A stretch of DNA of 64,000 nucleotides, from the NCBI RefSeq assembly GCF_024298825.1, contig NZ_CP101153.1, forward strand, positions 372,001-436,000, written 5' to 3'. How positions within the stretch are numbered: the first letter of the stretch is position 1; every line of letters starts with the position of its first letter. The position numbers and the translations under genes are program-made. The notes beneath the pieces were generated by a model. That model saw only the letters and a program-made list of their open reading frames with translations. It searched no databases and was not told where the DNA came from. Positions 17,798 to 26,289 of this stretch are shown here, in pieces. Source of the stretch: Haloglomus salinum (GTDB taxonomy: Archaea; Halobacteriota; Halobacteria; Halobacteriales; Haloarculaceae).

Positions 17798-17988
17798 GAC
17801 CGCCTACGGCCAGGTCCGTGACCTCCGCCTTGCCGTTCGGTGGTCTACGGCGGCGGGAGTTCGACCGAGCCGTTCACCGACCACACACTCCGTAGCCGAT
17901 AGGGCGTCCCTGGCGGGGACCCGGCAGGGCGTGGACCGAGGCGAGACACCCGATTCCCACCGACCGACGCGGCAGTCGGTCAGAAGAC

Positions 17989-17996
17989 GTATATCG
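17989..17996 (+). promoter_or_regulatory. TATA box of the DedA/TVP38-like gene
   Basis: GTATATCG lies about 26 bases upstream of a GTG at 18018 and sets that GTG as a leaderless start. Confidence 0.5.
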
Positions 17997-18017
17997 GCGC
18001 TTCCACACACCCCGGGT

Positions 18018-18674
18018 GTGCAGCGCGCGACCCGGCGGCAACTGTTCGGCGCGGCCCTCTTCGGGGGGGTCGTCCTCGCGGCGGCGCTCCTCGCCTCGCC
18101 CGGCCGGGCCGTCACCGAACTCCACGCGCTCGCGGCCCGGCCGCTCCTGTTCGCGCCGGCGCTGCTGGCGGCGTATCTCCTGCGTCCGCTCGTCGCGTGG
18201 CCCATCAGCGCCCTCTCCATCCTGCTGGGCTTCCTCTACGGGCCGGTTGCCATCCCGGTCGCGCTCGTCGGCGCCGTCGTCACCTGTAGCCCGGCATACC
18301 TGCTCGCGCGCCGAACAGGCGACGCCGGGCTGTTCGCACAGGCCGGGGATTCCGGCCAGCGTTTCTTCGCCGCGACCGGCGACGTGCGCGGCCTCACGGG
18401 ACTGCGACTGATGCCGCTCCCACCGGACCCCGTCTCCTACGGCGCGGGCCTGTCTGGGCTCTCGCTCGGTCGGTTCGTCCTCGGGACGGCGCTCGGCGAG
18501 TTGCCGTGGGTCGTCGCGGGTGTTCTCCTGGGGTCGTCGCTGGAGACGCTCACGGTCGAGGGCGTCGGCGCCGGCCTCCCGCTCGTGGTGGGGCTGGCAG
18601 CGCTGGCCGTGCTCGTGCTCGGTGGGCCCCTCTACCGGCGGTGGCGGGAGGGGCGCAGGTCGCCGGTGGAGTGA
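18018..18674 (+). CDS. TVP38/TMEM64 (DedA-like) membrane protein
   Basis: 218 residues with about five or six membrane helices. The core matches the SNARE-associated/VTT fold: LRPLVAWPISALSILLGFLYG, then AYLLARRTGDAGLF, then GLRLMPLPPDPVSYGAGLSG with the family's Arg and Pro-rich re-entrant motif, then FVLGTALGELPWVVAGVLLG. Members act in membrane homeostasis or lipid scrambling; the exact role here is unknown. GTG is the start chosen from TATA spacing. Longer upstream starts add an Arg-rich stretch that does not look like protein. Confidence 0.85.
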   Translation: MQRATRRQLFGAALFGGVVLAAALLASPGRAVTELHALAARPLLFAPALLAAYLLRPLVAWPISALSILLGFLYGPVAIPVALVGAVVTCSPAYLLARRTGDAGLFAQAGDSGQRFFAATGDVRGLTGLRLMPLPPDPVSYGAGLSGLSLGRFVLGTALGELPWVVAGVLLGSSLETLTVEGVGAGLPLVVGLAALAVLVLGGPLYRRWREGRRSPVE

Positions 18675-18675
18675 G

Positions 18676-18792
18676 TCAGGTCCAGAAGTTGTCGCTGCAA
18701 TCCATGATGGTACCGTGCTGCGGGCAGACGTACTTGCAGTGGCGCCTGTAGAGGTCCGCATCGCACATCGGACAGGTCGGCGGCCCGCTCAT
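18676..18792 (-). CDS. 38-residue zinc-finger protein (HVO_2523-type)
   Basis: A tiny protein: it starts MSGPPTCPMCDADLYRR, continues HCKYVCPQHG and ends DCSDNFWT. CPMC and CxxxC place four cysteines with a nearby His for a zinc finger. I recall this short family in haloarchaea as HVO_2523-like zinc-finger proteins. Its stop lies 1 base after the stop of the convergent DedA-like gene. Role unknown; such micro-proteins often affect growth or stress phenotypes. Confidence 0.8.
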   Translation of the reverse strand: MSGPPTCPMCDADLYRRHCKYVCPQHGTIMDCSDNFWT

Positions 18793-18950
18793 GGAGTTGC
18801 CTCGGCCCCGCAGTACCTCAATCCGACGACTGGGACCGCACGCGCTGTCCGTTCACAGACAGCCGGGGAGCGATGCCGTGACCCGAGCGGCCGGCACGGC
18901 CGGTACGACCCATCCAAGCGGTTATCCGTCTACTCTCCAGAAACGTAGCA

Positions 18951-19496
18951 ATGGGTCATCTGCGGCGGCGACTTCTCCGGAATCTCGGGGGCGTCACCAG
19001 GCTGTTCCTGACGGACCTGATATGGCGACCCAAGAACCTCCTCACGCTCGGCGGCGTCGGGGTGGGACTCACGCAGGTCCACGCCGGAGTCGGCCTCCTC
19101 CTCGCGGGTAGCTTCGTCGCATCGCTCGGAGCCCTGTTGCTGGGTGCCGTCGGATTCCTGGCCGGTGGAATCAGCTTCTTCGGCCGTCCAGCCTCCGGGG
19201 GTATCGCGCTCGCGCTCGTCGTCGTCCTGGTCGTGGCCGGTCCGGGGGTCGTGGCCGGGGTCGGCGATGCGGCCCACGATGCCGCCGGCGAGTCGCTGGA
19301 GGCGCTGGGCCCTCAGCCGACCGAGACGCCGGTGAACGATACCACAACCTTCGCGGATCCACCCTCGGACGACGACCGCGTCGGTGGCGGGTTCCGGGAT
19401 GGCGACACCGCCGACGACGGCTGCGGGACGAACGACGGCGACCCGAACTACAACGAGGACAACGACCGCGACAACGACGGCCTCTGTGACGAGTAG
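18951..19496 (+). CDS. Membrane protein with acidic calcium-binding-like tail
   Basis: 181 residues. Three hydrophobic helices span residues 30-105 (LTLGGVGVGLTQVHAGVGLL, SFVASLGALLLGAVGFLAGG, ALALVVVLVVAGPGVVAGVG). The tail after residue 120 is rich in Asp, Asn and Gly and ends NEDNDRDNDGLCDE, resembling the calcium loops of thrombospondin type-3 repeats. Two cysteines in the tail (DGCGTND and LCDE) could pair. The tail probably faces outward. Function unknown. Confidence 0.75.
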   Translation: MGHLRRRLLRNLGGVTRLFLTDLIWRPKNLLTLGGVGVGLTQVHAGVGLLLAGSFVASLGALLLGAVGFLAGGISFFGRPASGGIALALVVVLVVAGPGVVAGVGDAAHDAAGESLEALGPQPTETPVNDTTTFADPPSDDDRVGGGFRDGDTADDGCGTNDGDPNYNEDNDRDNDGLCDE

Positions 19497-19669
19497 CCGG
19501 GACCTCCCGTGGTCCGTGCCCCGTGCAGTTCTCGACGGCTACGGTCCGCTCGACGAATCCGCCCTCTCTGCCGGGGCGTTCGTAGTTTACCGAGACAGAA
19601 GTAGGAGAGATGTAGATATTCGCCCGCAATATCCGAGTCAATGATTTATAGCCCCAGATAAGAGGGTAG

Positions 19670-19688
19670 AAGTCGGATTTGCCGACTT
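19670..19688 (-). terminator. Hairpin at the end of nrdJ
   Basis: AAGTCGG and CCGACTT form a 7-bp stem with a 5-base loop, starting 7 bases after the nrdJ stop on the minus strand and followed by CTACCCTCTTATC. This suits an archaeal transcription end. Confidence 0.5.
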
Positions 19689-19694
19689 ACGCCG

Positions 19695-22600
19695 TCAGCA
19701 CTCGGACCAGCCGCAGGACTCGCAGGTCTTGCAGCCCTCCGAGAAGTAGAGGTTCATGCCGCCACAGTCGGGGCACTCGGGGCTCTCGCCGGCCTCGATG
19801 AGCGACTGGGTATCGCCCTGGTCGGCCGCGCGAGCGCCCGCGCCGCCGTCCGTCTCCGGCGTCGGCGGCTCGGGGGGTTCGTTCTCGGGCTCGGGGGTCC
19901 CGGTGCTGGTGGAGGCATCCGCGTCGACCGCCTCGTCCAGGCTGGTCTGCTTGGGGTACGGCTTGTCGATCTCGTCCTCGATGTAGCGGCTGAGCGCCGT
20001 CCCGATGGCGTCCGGGATGGAGTTGATCTGCTCGCCCTTGTCCCAGGCGACCTTCGGCGACCGGGTCCCGCGGAGTTCGTCGACGATCTCCTCGGGGTCC
20101 ACGCCGGCACGCAGGGCGGTCGAGATGACCTTGCCCAGTGCCTCCGTGAAGGAGTTGGTGTAGCCACCGGAGTGGCCGATATTGGCGAAGACCTCGAACG
20201 GCTGGCCCGTCTCGGGGTCCTCGTTGATGGTGACGTACAGCTTGCCGTAGCCAGTCTTCACGCGCTGGCTGACGCCGTGGAGCGTGTCCGGCCGGGCCTG
20301 CAGTTCACCCATCTGCACCTCGCTGCTACCCGCATCCTCCAGCAGGGCCGCGATGTCGGCCTCGGCCTGGGCGCGGACCTCCTCGTTGTCGAGGAAGGCC
20401 TCCAGCCCGCCGAAGGCCTCGTCGACCTGCTCGAGGATGGCGGCAGCGGCCTCGGACTCGTCCATCTCCGAGAACTCGGCGTTGTCCGCGCGGGTCGTGA
20501 GGACCTGCTTCGAGCGGGTCCCGTCACGGTAGACGGTGACGCCCTTCCCGCCGTTCTCGTAGATGTAGCGATACACCTCGTCCATGTCCTCCTTGGTGGC
20601 GGTGTTGGGGAAGTTGCAGGTCTTCGAGATGGCCGAGTCGACCCCGTCCTGGCAGGCACACTGCACGCCGGCGTGCTCCTTGCCGGTCAGGTCCGAGGTG
20701 ACGACGAACAGCTCGCCGATTGCCGTCGGGACCGTCTCGAGGCCCTCGACGCCGTCGAACTCGTTGGCGGCCATCTGCTCTTTGGCCTCCTCCTTGACGG
20801 CGTCGACGTCGATGTCGTTGGCCTCCAGGGTCCGGAGGAAGTAGTCGTCGAACTCGACGAGCATCTCGTCGCCCTGCACGTCGTCGGAGACGTTCTTGTA
20901 GTAGGCGACGTTGTAGATGGGCTCGCACCCCCCCGTCGTGTTGCCGACCATCGAGGTCGTGCCCGTCGGTGCGATGGTCGTCGTGTTGTGGTTCCGGATG
21001 GGGAACCCGTCTTCCCACTCGTCGGCGTCGAGGCCGGTATGGTGTTCGAACCAGTCGGCGTACTCGGTCGGGTTCTCGTACTTCGAGTTGTCCCACTCGG
21101 CGAAGGAGCCACGCTCCTCGGCCAGCTTGTGGCTGGCCCACTTCGAGTCGTGGTTGATCTTCATCATGACCTGCCGGGCGATCTCGTTGGCCTCCTCGCT
21201 GCCGTAGCGGACGCCCAGCTGGATGTACAGCTGGGCGAGACCCATGATGCCCAGACCGATCTTCCGCATCTCCCGGACCTTCTCCTCGATCTCGGGCACC
21301 GGGAAGTCCGACATCGTGACGACGTTCTCGAGGAAGCGCGTCCCGAGTTCGATGCGACGCTCGAACTCGCCGATGTCCAGTGACTCCTGCAGGAACGCCT
21401 CGACGGAGTCCTCGAGGGATTCGCTGTCCGGGCGACTGTCCTTGAACACGCGCCAGTCCGGCGAGTCGTGGGCCGCGAGCGTCGAGAGGTTGATGTGACC
21501 GAGGTTGCAGGCCTCGTACTCCTCGAGGGGCTGCTCGCCGCACGGGTTCGTCGCGAGGATGCGGTGGTCCGGGTGCTCATCGACGTCGAACGAGTGCTGC
21601 TTGTTCACCCGCTCGAGATAGATGACGCCCGGCTCACCGTTCTCGTGGGCGCCGTCGACGATGCGGTCCCAGATGAGCTCGGGGTCGATGGTGAGCTCCT
21701 CGCCCGGCTCGACGTGGTCGCCGAGCCCGTAGCGCCCGTACATCTCTCTGGTCTCCTCGGTAGCGATGTGGGGCTCGCCCGTCCGGGGGTTGGTGAACGT
21801 GAACTCCTCGCCGTTCTGCAGGGCCTCCATGAAGTCGTCGGTGATGCCGACGGAGATGTTGAAGTTCGAGAGGTGCCCCTCGACGGCGTTCCGCAGGTGC
21901 TCCGGGACGCGCCCCTCGTCGTCGATGAGTTCGCGGGCCTCCGCGAGCGCGTCGGAGAAGTCGGTGTGGGTGTAGTCGTCGGGGTCGTTCAGCCGCAGGG
22001 TGTGGGCCAGCGAGACGTCCTTGTTCTTCGCGTGGAGGAACTCGATGACGTCAGGGTGTGAGACGCGCATCACGCCCATCTGGGCGCCCCGCCGGGCGCC
22101 GCCCTGGGCGATGGTCTCGCACATCTGGTCGAACGTCTCCATGAACGTCATCGGGCCGCTGGCGATGCCGCCGGTCGAGCCGACCGGGTCGCCGTACGGC
22201 CGGAGCTGCCAGAAGGCATACCCCATGCCGCCGCCGGACTGGAAGACCTCGGCGGCCTCCTTCGCGGTCTGATGGATGTCGGTGAGGTCGTCACCGGGTG
22301 AGTCGACGAAACAGGCCGAGAGCTGCTGGAGCTCGTCGCCGGCGTTCATCAGTGTCGGCGAGTTCGGGATGAAGGAGAGCTGCTCCATCAGGTTCTGGAA
22401 CTCGTCGGCCGTCGACTCGACGTGGCTCTGGATTTCGTCGGGCAGCTCCGGAACGAGCGTCTCGTACGAGAACTTGTTGACGTTGTGGATGTCCAGCGTC
22501 GTCTCCGCATCGTCGGCCGCGGTGGTCCCCTCACCGAAGACCTCCGCGGCGAGTTCGTCGCGACGTGGGTGGTCCGGCTTCAGCAGGTCCGGCGTGACCG

Positions 22601-22847
22601 TGACCTCGATATCCCGGCGCTCGGCCTCGAAGACGGCCTCCGCGAGCGCGATGTTGTTGGCGACCCGCCGGAAGAGGTCCTCCTGCTCCTCGACGAAGTT
22701 CCCGTCGGCGTCCTTCTTCAGATAGCGTGCCGGCAGGATGTTGTGGTAGGCGTTCCCCGTGAGCCGCTCCTCCATCGTGTCGCCCTCGGTCCGCTTGACC
22801 GGGAGCACGACCTCGTCGGCGTCCGCGTCGGGTGTCTCCGCACTCAT
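19695..22847 (-). CDS. nrdJ: Adenosylcobalamin-dependent ribonucleotide reductase (class II)
   Basis: Makes deoxyribonucleotides from ribonucleotides using a B12-generated radical, so it needs no oxygen or metal-radical subunit. 1050 residues. Landmarks are LSACFVDSPGDDL with the first redox Cys, GGIASGPMTFM, the catalytic NPCGEQPLEEYEACNLGHINLS (in two parts: NPCGEQPL and ACNLGHINL), and the substrate loop PTGTTSMVGNTTGG. The C-terminus is a zinc-ribbon, CPDCGG...CKTCESCGW, with the tail cysteines that re-reduce the active site. No intein is present, although RNR genes in archaea often have one. Monocistronic, with a terminator hairpin after the stop. Confidence 0.96.
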   Translation of the reverse strand: MSAETPDADADEVVLPVKRTEGDTMEERLTGNAYHNILPARYLKKDADGNFVEEQEDLFRRVANNIALAEAVFEAERRDIEVTVTPDLLKPDHPRRDELAAEVFGEGTTAADDAETTLDIHNVNKFSYETLVPELPDEIQSHVESTADEFQNLMEQLSFIPNSPTLMNAGDELQQLSACFVDSPGDDLTDIHQTAKEAAEVFQSGGGMGYAFWQLRPYGDPVGSTGGIASGPMTFMETFDQMCETIAQGGARRGAQMGVMRVSHPDVIEFLHAKNKDVSLAHTLRLNDPDDYTHTDFSDALAEARELIDDEGRVPEHLRNAVEGHLSNFNISVGITDDFMEALQNGEEFTFTNPRTGEPHIATEETREMYGRYGLGDHVEPGEELTIDPELIWDRIVDGAHENGEPGVIYLERVNKQHSFDVDEHPDHRILATNPCGEQPLEEYEACNLGHINLSTLAAHDSPDWRVFKDSRPDSESLEDSVEAFLQESLDIGEFERRIELGTRFLENVVTMSDFPVPEIEEKVREMRKIGLGIMGLAQLYIQLGVRYGSEEANEIARQVMMKINHDSKWASHKLAEERGSFAEWDNSKYENPTEYADWFEHHTGLDADEWEDGFPIRNHNTTTIAPTGTTSMVGNTTGGCEPIYNVAYYKNVSDDVQGDEMLVEFDDYFLRTLEANDIDVDAVKEEAKEQMAANEFDGVEGLETVPTAIGELFVVTSDLTGKEHAGVQCACQDGVDSAISKTCNFPNTATKEDMDEVYRYIYENGGKGVTVYRDGTRSKQVLTTRADNAEFSEMDESEAAAAILEQVDEAFGGLEAFLDNEEVRAQAEADIAALLEDAGSSEVQMGELQARPDTLHGVSQRVKTGYGKLYVTINEDPETGQPFEVFANIGHSGGYTNSFTEALGKVISTALRAGVDPEEIVDELRGTRSPKVAWDKGEQINSIPDAIGTALSRYIEDEIDKPYPKQTSLDEAVDADASTSTGTPEPENEPPEPPTPETDGGAGARAADQGDTQSLIEAGESPECPDCGGMNLYFSEGCKTCESCGWSEC

Positions 22848-23200
22848 CGCTGCCGTCCCCCTCCTCGTACAAGAGTGAAATCCGAATGGTGTGTCATGGT
22901 GATGTGTTGTCGCTCCCTACCGATTAACCCTCGGTAGCACGGGCGTCTGTCAGATATCTGATGCTGAACTATCGGCACTGTACCAACTCGCTATGACTGG
23001 CCTCGCGCGGGCATCCGCGCGACACGACCTGTTGTGACTGTCCCTGCGTTAATGAACGTGGGTAAACCGAAGTGAAAGTGAAAGTCGGAGCCCGAGAACC
23101 ACCAGACTGGAGCACGATTTCGACTGGAAGTGATGGGGGGTTGCAAGCCGCACGTCGGACGGCCGACACGCTTACCCCGACGGGCAGTGTGAACCGAAAC
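22848..23200. other. Intergenic region upstream of nrdJ with two palindromes
   Basis: No protein or RNA gene seen. CTACCGA-TTAACCC-TCGGTAG at 22917-22937 is a perfect 7-bp inverted repeat, 70-90 bases upstream of the nrdJ start; read on the minus strand its centre gives GGGTTAA, TATA-like. TCAGATATCTGA at 22950-22961 is a perfect 12-base palindrome. Either could be an operator for nrdJ. GCTTACC near 23170 is the likely promoter element of the next plus-strand gene. Confidence 0.5.
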
Positions 23201-23437
23201 ATGCTTCCCGTGCTTGCACCGCTGCAGCTGGGCGCGCTCGCGTCTCCCGTCGGACTTGTCGGAGCTGTGATACTCGCGCTCCTGGCCGTCGTGGTCGTCC
23301 GGTTCGTCCTCAAGATGGCTGTCCGCATCGCCATCATCGCCGCAATCGTGGTGGCCGCGCTCTGGTTCCTCGGACTGCTCGGTCCGCTCCAGAACCTCGT
23401 CGGACTGGTCGGAGTCCCCGGTGCCGTCGGCGTCTGA
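23201..23437 (+). CDS. Small membrane protein
   Basis: 78 residues, mostly hydrophobic, with two or three helices (VGLVGAVILALLAVVVVRF and AIIAAIVVAALWFLGLLG). The ATG is placed about 30 bases after a TATA-like GCTTACC. The upstream extension of the open frame is hydrophilic and not membrane-like, so it was left out. Function unknown. Confidence 0.6.
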   Translation: MLPVLAPLQLGALASPVGLVGAVILALLAVVVVRFVLKMAVRIAIIAAIVVAALWFLGLLGPLQNLVGLVGVPGAVGV

Positions 23438-23458
23438 CGACCGGCTGACGAGACCCAA

Positions 23459-23467
23459 TTTATATAG
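23459..23467 (+). promoter_or_regulatory. TATA box of phoU
   Basis: TTTATATAG is centred 28 bases upstream of the phoU ATG, giving a leaderless transcript. Confidence 0.6.
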
Positions 23468-23490
23468 GGAGATATTGCTTCCTTGCGTCT

Positions 23491-24168
23491 ATGCCCCGTG
23501 AGAGTTACCAGTCGCAGCTAGAGCAACTCCGTGAGGACGTGCTCTACATGAGCGAGGTCGTCATCGAACGCTTCCGGACAGCGCTGTCCGCACTGGCCCA
23601 GCGCGACGAGGAGACCGCGTGGGAGGTCATCGAGGGGGACGACGAGATCAACCGGATGTACCTCGACCTCGAGCAGGACTGCATCGACCTGCTCGCGCTG
23701 CAGCAGCCGGTCGCCAGCGACCTCCGCTTCATCGCCGCCTCGTTCAAGATCATCACCGACCTCGAACGGGTCGCCGACCTCGCGACCAACATCGGCGACT
23801 ACACACTCGAGGCCGGCGAGGAACGCTACCCCGACGTCGACGTCCAGGGCATCGGTGACACCGTGCTGGAGATGCTCGAGGACGCGATGGCCGCCTACGC
23901 CGAGGAGTCCCCCGAGGCCTGCCGCGCGGTCGCCGAACGCGACGACGAGGTCGACGCCGAGTGCGAACACGCCTCCGACGAGGTCGTCCGTTCGCTCATC
24001 GAGACGGAACTCGACGACCCCGAGGAGACCGACGTGGACGCCCTGATGGACGATGTCTCACGGCTCCTGCTGACCATCCGCGACCTCGAACGCGTCGGCG
24101 ACCACGCCGTCAACATCGCCGCCCGCGCGCTGTACATGATCGAGAACGACGACGAGCTCATCTACTGA
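23491..24168 (+). CDS. phoU: PhoU-family phosphate signalling regulator
   Basis: 225 residues, two copies of the PhoU three-helix bundle (residues 10-95 and 115-215). Each ends with the family metal motif: FIAASFKIITDLERVADLATNIGDY and LLLTIRDLERVGDHAVNIAARA, quoted in part, where E/D-R-(V/I)-xD-x-A-x-N-I is diagnostic. PhoU proteins modulate the Pst phosphate transporter and histidine kinases. No pst genes lie in the window, so it acts at a distance or has another role. Own TATA box, monocistronic. Confidence 0.92.
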   Translation: MPRESYQSQLEQLREDVLYMSEVVIERFRTALSALAQRDEETAWEVIEGDDEINRMYLDLEQDCIDLLALQQPVASDLRFIAASFKIITDLERVADLATNIGDYTLEAGEERYPDVDVQGIGDTVLEMLEDAMAAYAEESPEACRAVAERDDEVDAECEHASDEVVRSLIETELDDPEETDVDALMDDVSRLLLTIRDLERVGDHAVNIAARALYMIENDDELIY

Positions 24169-24269
24169 CGCGAGTGAGTCGCTGATCGGGCCTCCTCGCA
24201 GCACCGCCGAACCGGGACATGTTCAGGTCGGTCGCCGACGCATCGGGCGACTCGACGGCCGGTACCGGA

Positions 24270-24950
24270 TTACGAATTCTCTCCTACGGCGCCCCAGTCG
24301 GTGATGCGGGTGAGGGTCCCGTTCGCCAGGTCGACCGTCACGGAGTAGGCCTCCTCGCCGGTCGTCGGGTCCCGGACCCCGACACTGGCCCGGTCCTCGA
24401 CGTAGGTCCGGTCGCGCCGGAGGGTGACCGAGTCGTCGCCCCTCGAGCCGGTCGACGCTGACCCGTCGCCCGCCTCCCCGACGACGCGGAACGTCGCCGA
24501 CTCTGCCGAGCCGTTACCGACCCTCGTGACGTTGTAGACGGTCACGTCCTCGTCAGTGGTCTCCAGCTTCGGAATCGGCTCTACGACGAGTTCGTACGCG
24601 CCCATCGCGTCCAGGTGCCGACGCATGGTCGCGTTGGCCCGGACGACCGCGCGGGCCCGCTCGCGCTCCGCCGCGGTCAGCGGGGACGCTCGCTCGGCAT
24701 CGATGACGAGGTCGCCGCCCTGGGTCCGGAGTTCGATGGCCTCGACCCCGCGCGTGTCGTTCAGCACGGTCATCTCCCGCCCGCCGTCGGAGAGCGTGAC
24801 GTTCCCCTCGCCGACAGCGACTCCGAGCGACGACTCATCAGCCGTCACCGGACCGCCGACGCCCAGCGCGGCACCGGCCCCGGCGAGGCCGAGTCCGAGG
24901 ACAGCGAGCCCGAGGAGCGTGGCGACCCTGACGGAGATGTCGCGGCGCAT
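24270..24950 (-). CDS. Exported protein of unknown function
   Basis: 226 residues. An N-terminal signal or anchor (VATLLGLAVLGLGLAGAGAAL) follows a basic start. The mature part is beta-rich with repeated phrases such as GNVTLSDGGREMTVLND and VTVDLANGTLTRI. No catalytic motif is recognised. It is divergent from the membrane-anchored HTH gene, with a shared 145-base promoter region holding a palindrome, so the regulator may control it. The ATG is chosen over a GTG three codons upstream. Confidence 0.7.
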   Translation of the reverse strand: MRRDISVRVATLLGLAVLGLGLAGAGAALGVGGPVTADESSLGVAVGEGNVTLSDGGREMTVLNDTRGVEAIELRTQGGDLVIDAERASPLTAAERERARAVVRANATMRRHLDAMGAYELVVEPIPKLETTDEDVTVYNVTRVGNGSAESATFRVVGEAGDGSASTGSRGDDSVTLRRDRTYVEDRASVGVRDPTTGEEAYSVTVDLANGTLTRITDWGAVGENS

Positions 24951-25001
24951 GGTGTTCACGTTCGGTGGAAGAGCTAATGGGCGCTACGATGGAACGCGGC
25001 T

Positions 25002-25025
25002 GAAACGCGTTTCACGGGCGTTTCA
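25002..25025. promoter_or_regulatory. Palindrome and repeated GTTTCA in a divergent promoter
   Basis: GAAACGCGTTTC at 25002-25013 is a perfect 12-base palindrome. GTTTCA occurs at its right edge (25009) and again at 25020, 11 bases apart, about one helical turn. It lies between the exported protein gene and the HTH gene, where an operator would be expected. Confidence 0.5.
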
Positions 25026-25095
25026 TCCCCCTTTCGCGCCCATATCATCGCCAGATATCGGTGGTCATTAGGCGCCGTATGTGGTCGGGTCACGT

Positions 25096-25725
25096 ATGGA
25101 CCTGCGGGCCCTCCACAGCGAACACCTGTTCGCCGCCGGCGTCTTCGTCGCCTCGACCCTGGTCCTCGCGTTGCAGCTCATCAACCCCTCCCCGGTAGTC
25201 GTCTCGGTCGGCGAGCGCGGCACGGAGGTCGCCGAGCTCGGCGGCTACTTCCGGTACCGGGACGTGGGGGTGGTGACCGTCGCGGCGTGCCTGCTGGGCG
25301 CGAGCGGCACCTACCTCCTGACGAGCGACCCCGACCCGGCGGCCGAGTCGAACCCGACCGACGACGCCGTCGGCGTGGCGACCCCACCCGGCCCCGGCGA
25401 CGCCCGGCCCGTCGCACGGGCCGACGGAGCCGCCCAGACGCCGGACGGACGGTTCCCCGATGAGGGGGACAACCCCGACCCGAGCGACGAACTCCTCGAG
25501 GCGCGGCGCCGCGAGTGGGAGGAGAAGGCCGACCGCCTCGCGAACAACGAGGCCGAGGTGTACGAACTCCTCCTCGACGCCGACGGCGTCCTGCCACAGG
25601 CCGAGATCGTCGACGAGAGCGACCTCTCGAAGGCCACCGTCAGCCGGACCCTCGACAGCCTGGAGACCAAGGACCTCGTCGAGCGCAAGCGCCGCGGGAT
25701 GGGGAACATCGTCCTCCTGCAGTGA
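25096..25725 (+). CDS. Membrane-anchored winged-helix transcription regulator
   Basis: 209 residues. Two hydrophobic helices near the N-terminus (HLFAAGVFVASTLVLALQL and VGVVTVAACLLGASGTYLL) anchor it, with a short loop outside. A 55-residue acidic linker follows. The C-terminal 70 residues form a MarR-like winged helix: EVYELLLDADGVLPQAEI, recognition helix LSKATVSRTLDSLE, wing LVERKRRGMGNIV. This design couples an extracellular or membrane cue to DNA binding. The divergent neighbour encodes an exported protein that could be target or partner. Confidence 0.8.
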   Translation: MDLRALHSEHLFAAGVFVASTLVLALQLINPSPVVVSVGERGTEVAELGGYFRYRDVGVVTVAACLLGASGTYLLTSDPDPAAESNPTDDAVGVATPPGPGDARPVARADGAAQTPDGRFPDEGDNPDPSDELLEARRREWEEKADRLANNEAEVYELLLDADGVLPQAEIVDESDLSKATVSRTLDSLETKDLVERKRRGMGNIVLLQ

Positions 25726-25892
25726 AGAGGGGCGGAACGCCGCGGAACCGTTCCGAAAACCTTCCAGAAACACGTTCTCAACGGGTCCTTATCCGGGTTT
25801 TCATCACACGTTAACCCGAGCGGCGACGGGCCGACGCCCGCTGCGGACCGCCGACAGACGGGCCGGGCGTTCCCGTACCGCTCGACAGCCCC

Positions 25893-26180
25893 ATGACGAG
25901 CAAGCTACTCGCGCTCGCGTTCGCGGCGGCGGCCATCCTGGCCGTCGGCACCGGCGGCGTCGCCGCCGCCCCCGACGCGGGCACCGACACGGACGCATCG
26001 GCGACCGACGACCCGGTCCACATCGACCTCGAGGACTGGGACATCGAACACGACGACGACGGCGAGGAGTACGACCAGAAGCTCACCGCCGACGAGTCCA
26101 TCACCCTCGACTTCGAGGAGGAGGAAGTGACCCGACAGGGTGACGGAATCTACGTCGTCGACTACGACGACGAGGAATAG
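25893..26180 (+). CDS. Small secreted acidic protein
   Basis: 95 residues. A clear signal peptide (LLALAFAAAAILAVGTGGVAAA) ends with an AAA-type cleavage site. The mature 70 residues are extremely acidic (HDDDGEEYDQ, DFEEEE) and show no cysteines or known domain. It ends 109 bases before the DUF5799 gene. Function unknown; it could bind cations or a cell-wall partner. Confidence 0.65.
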   Translation: MTSKLLALAFAAAAILAVGTGGVAAAPDAGTDTDASATDDPVHIDLEDWDIEHDDDGEEYDQKLTADESITLDFEEEEVTRQGDGIYVVDYDDEE

Positions 26181-26289
26181 AGCGACTCCACGCGGACGGC
26201 CCCACCCTATCCCGTCCGTCCGATTCGCCCCCTGTTCTCGCGGCTGTCGACGGGAAACGCTGATTGCCCCGAGGCCCGAACGGCGGCCC

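Noticed and set aside
20172-21383. 403-residue open frame antisense to nrdJ
   Set aside because: High-GC reading shadow; the nrdJ product is unmistakable.
22848-22980. Cobalamin riboswitch upstream of the B12-dependent reductase
   Set aside because: No B12-box-like sequence seen; only palindromes.
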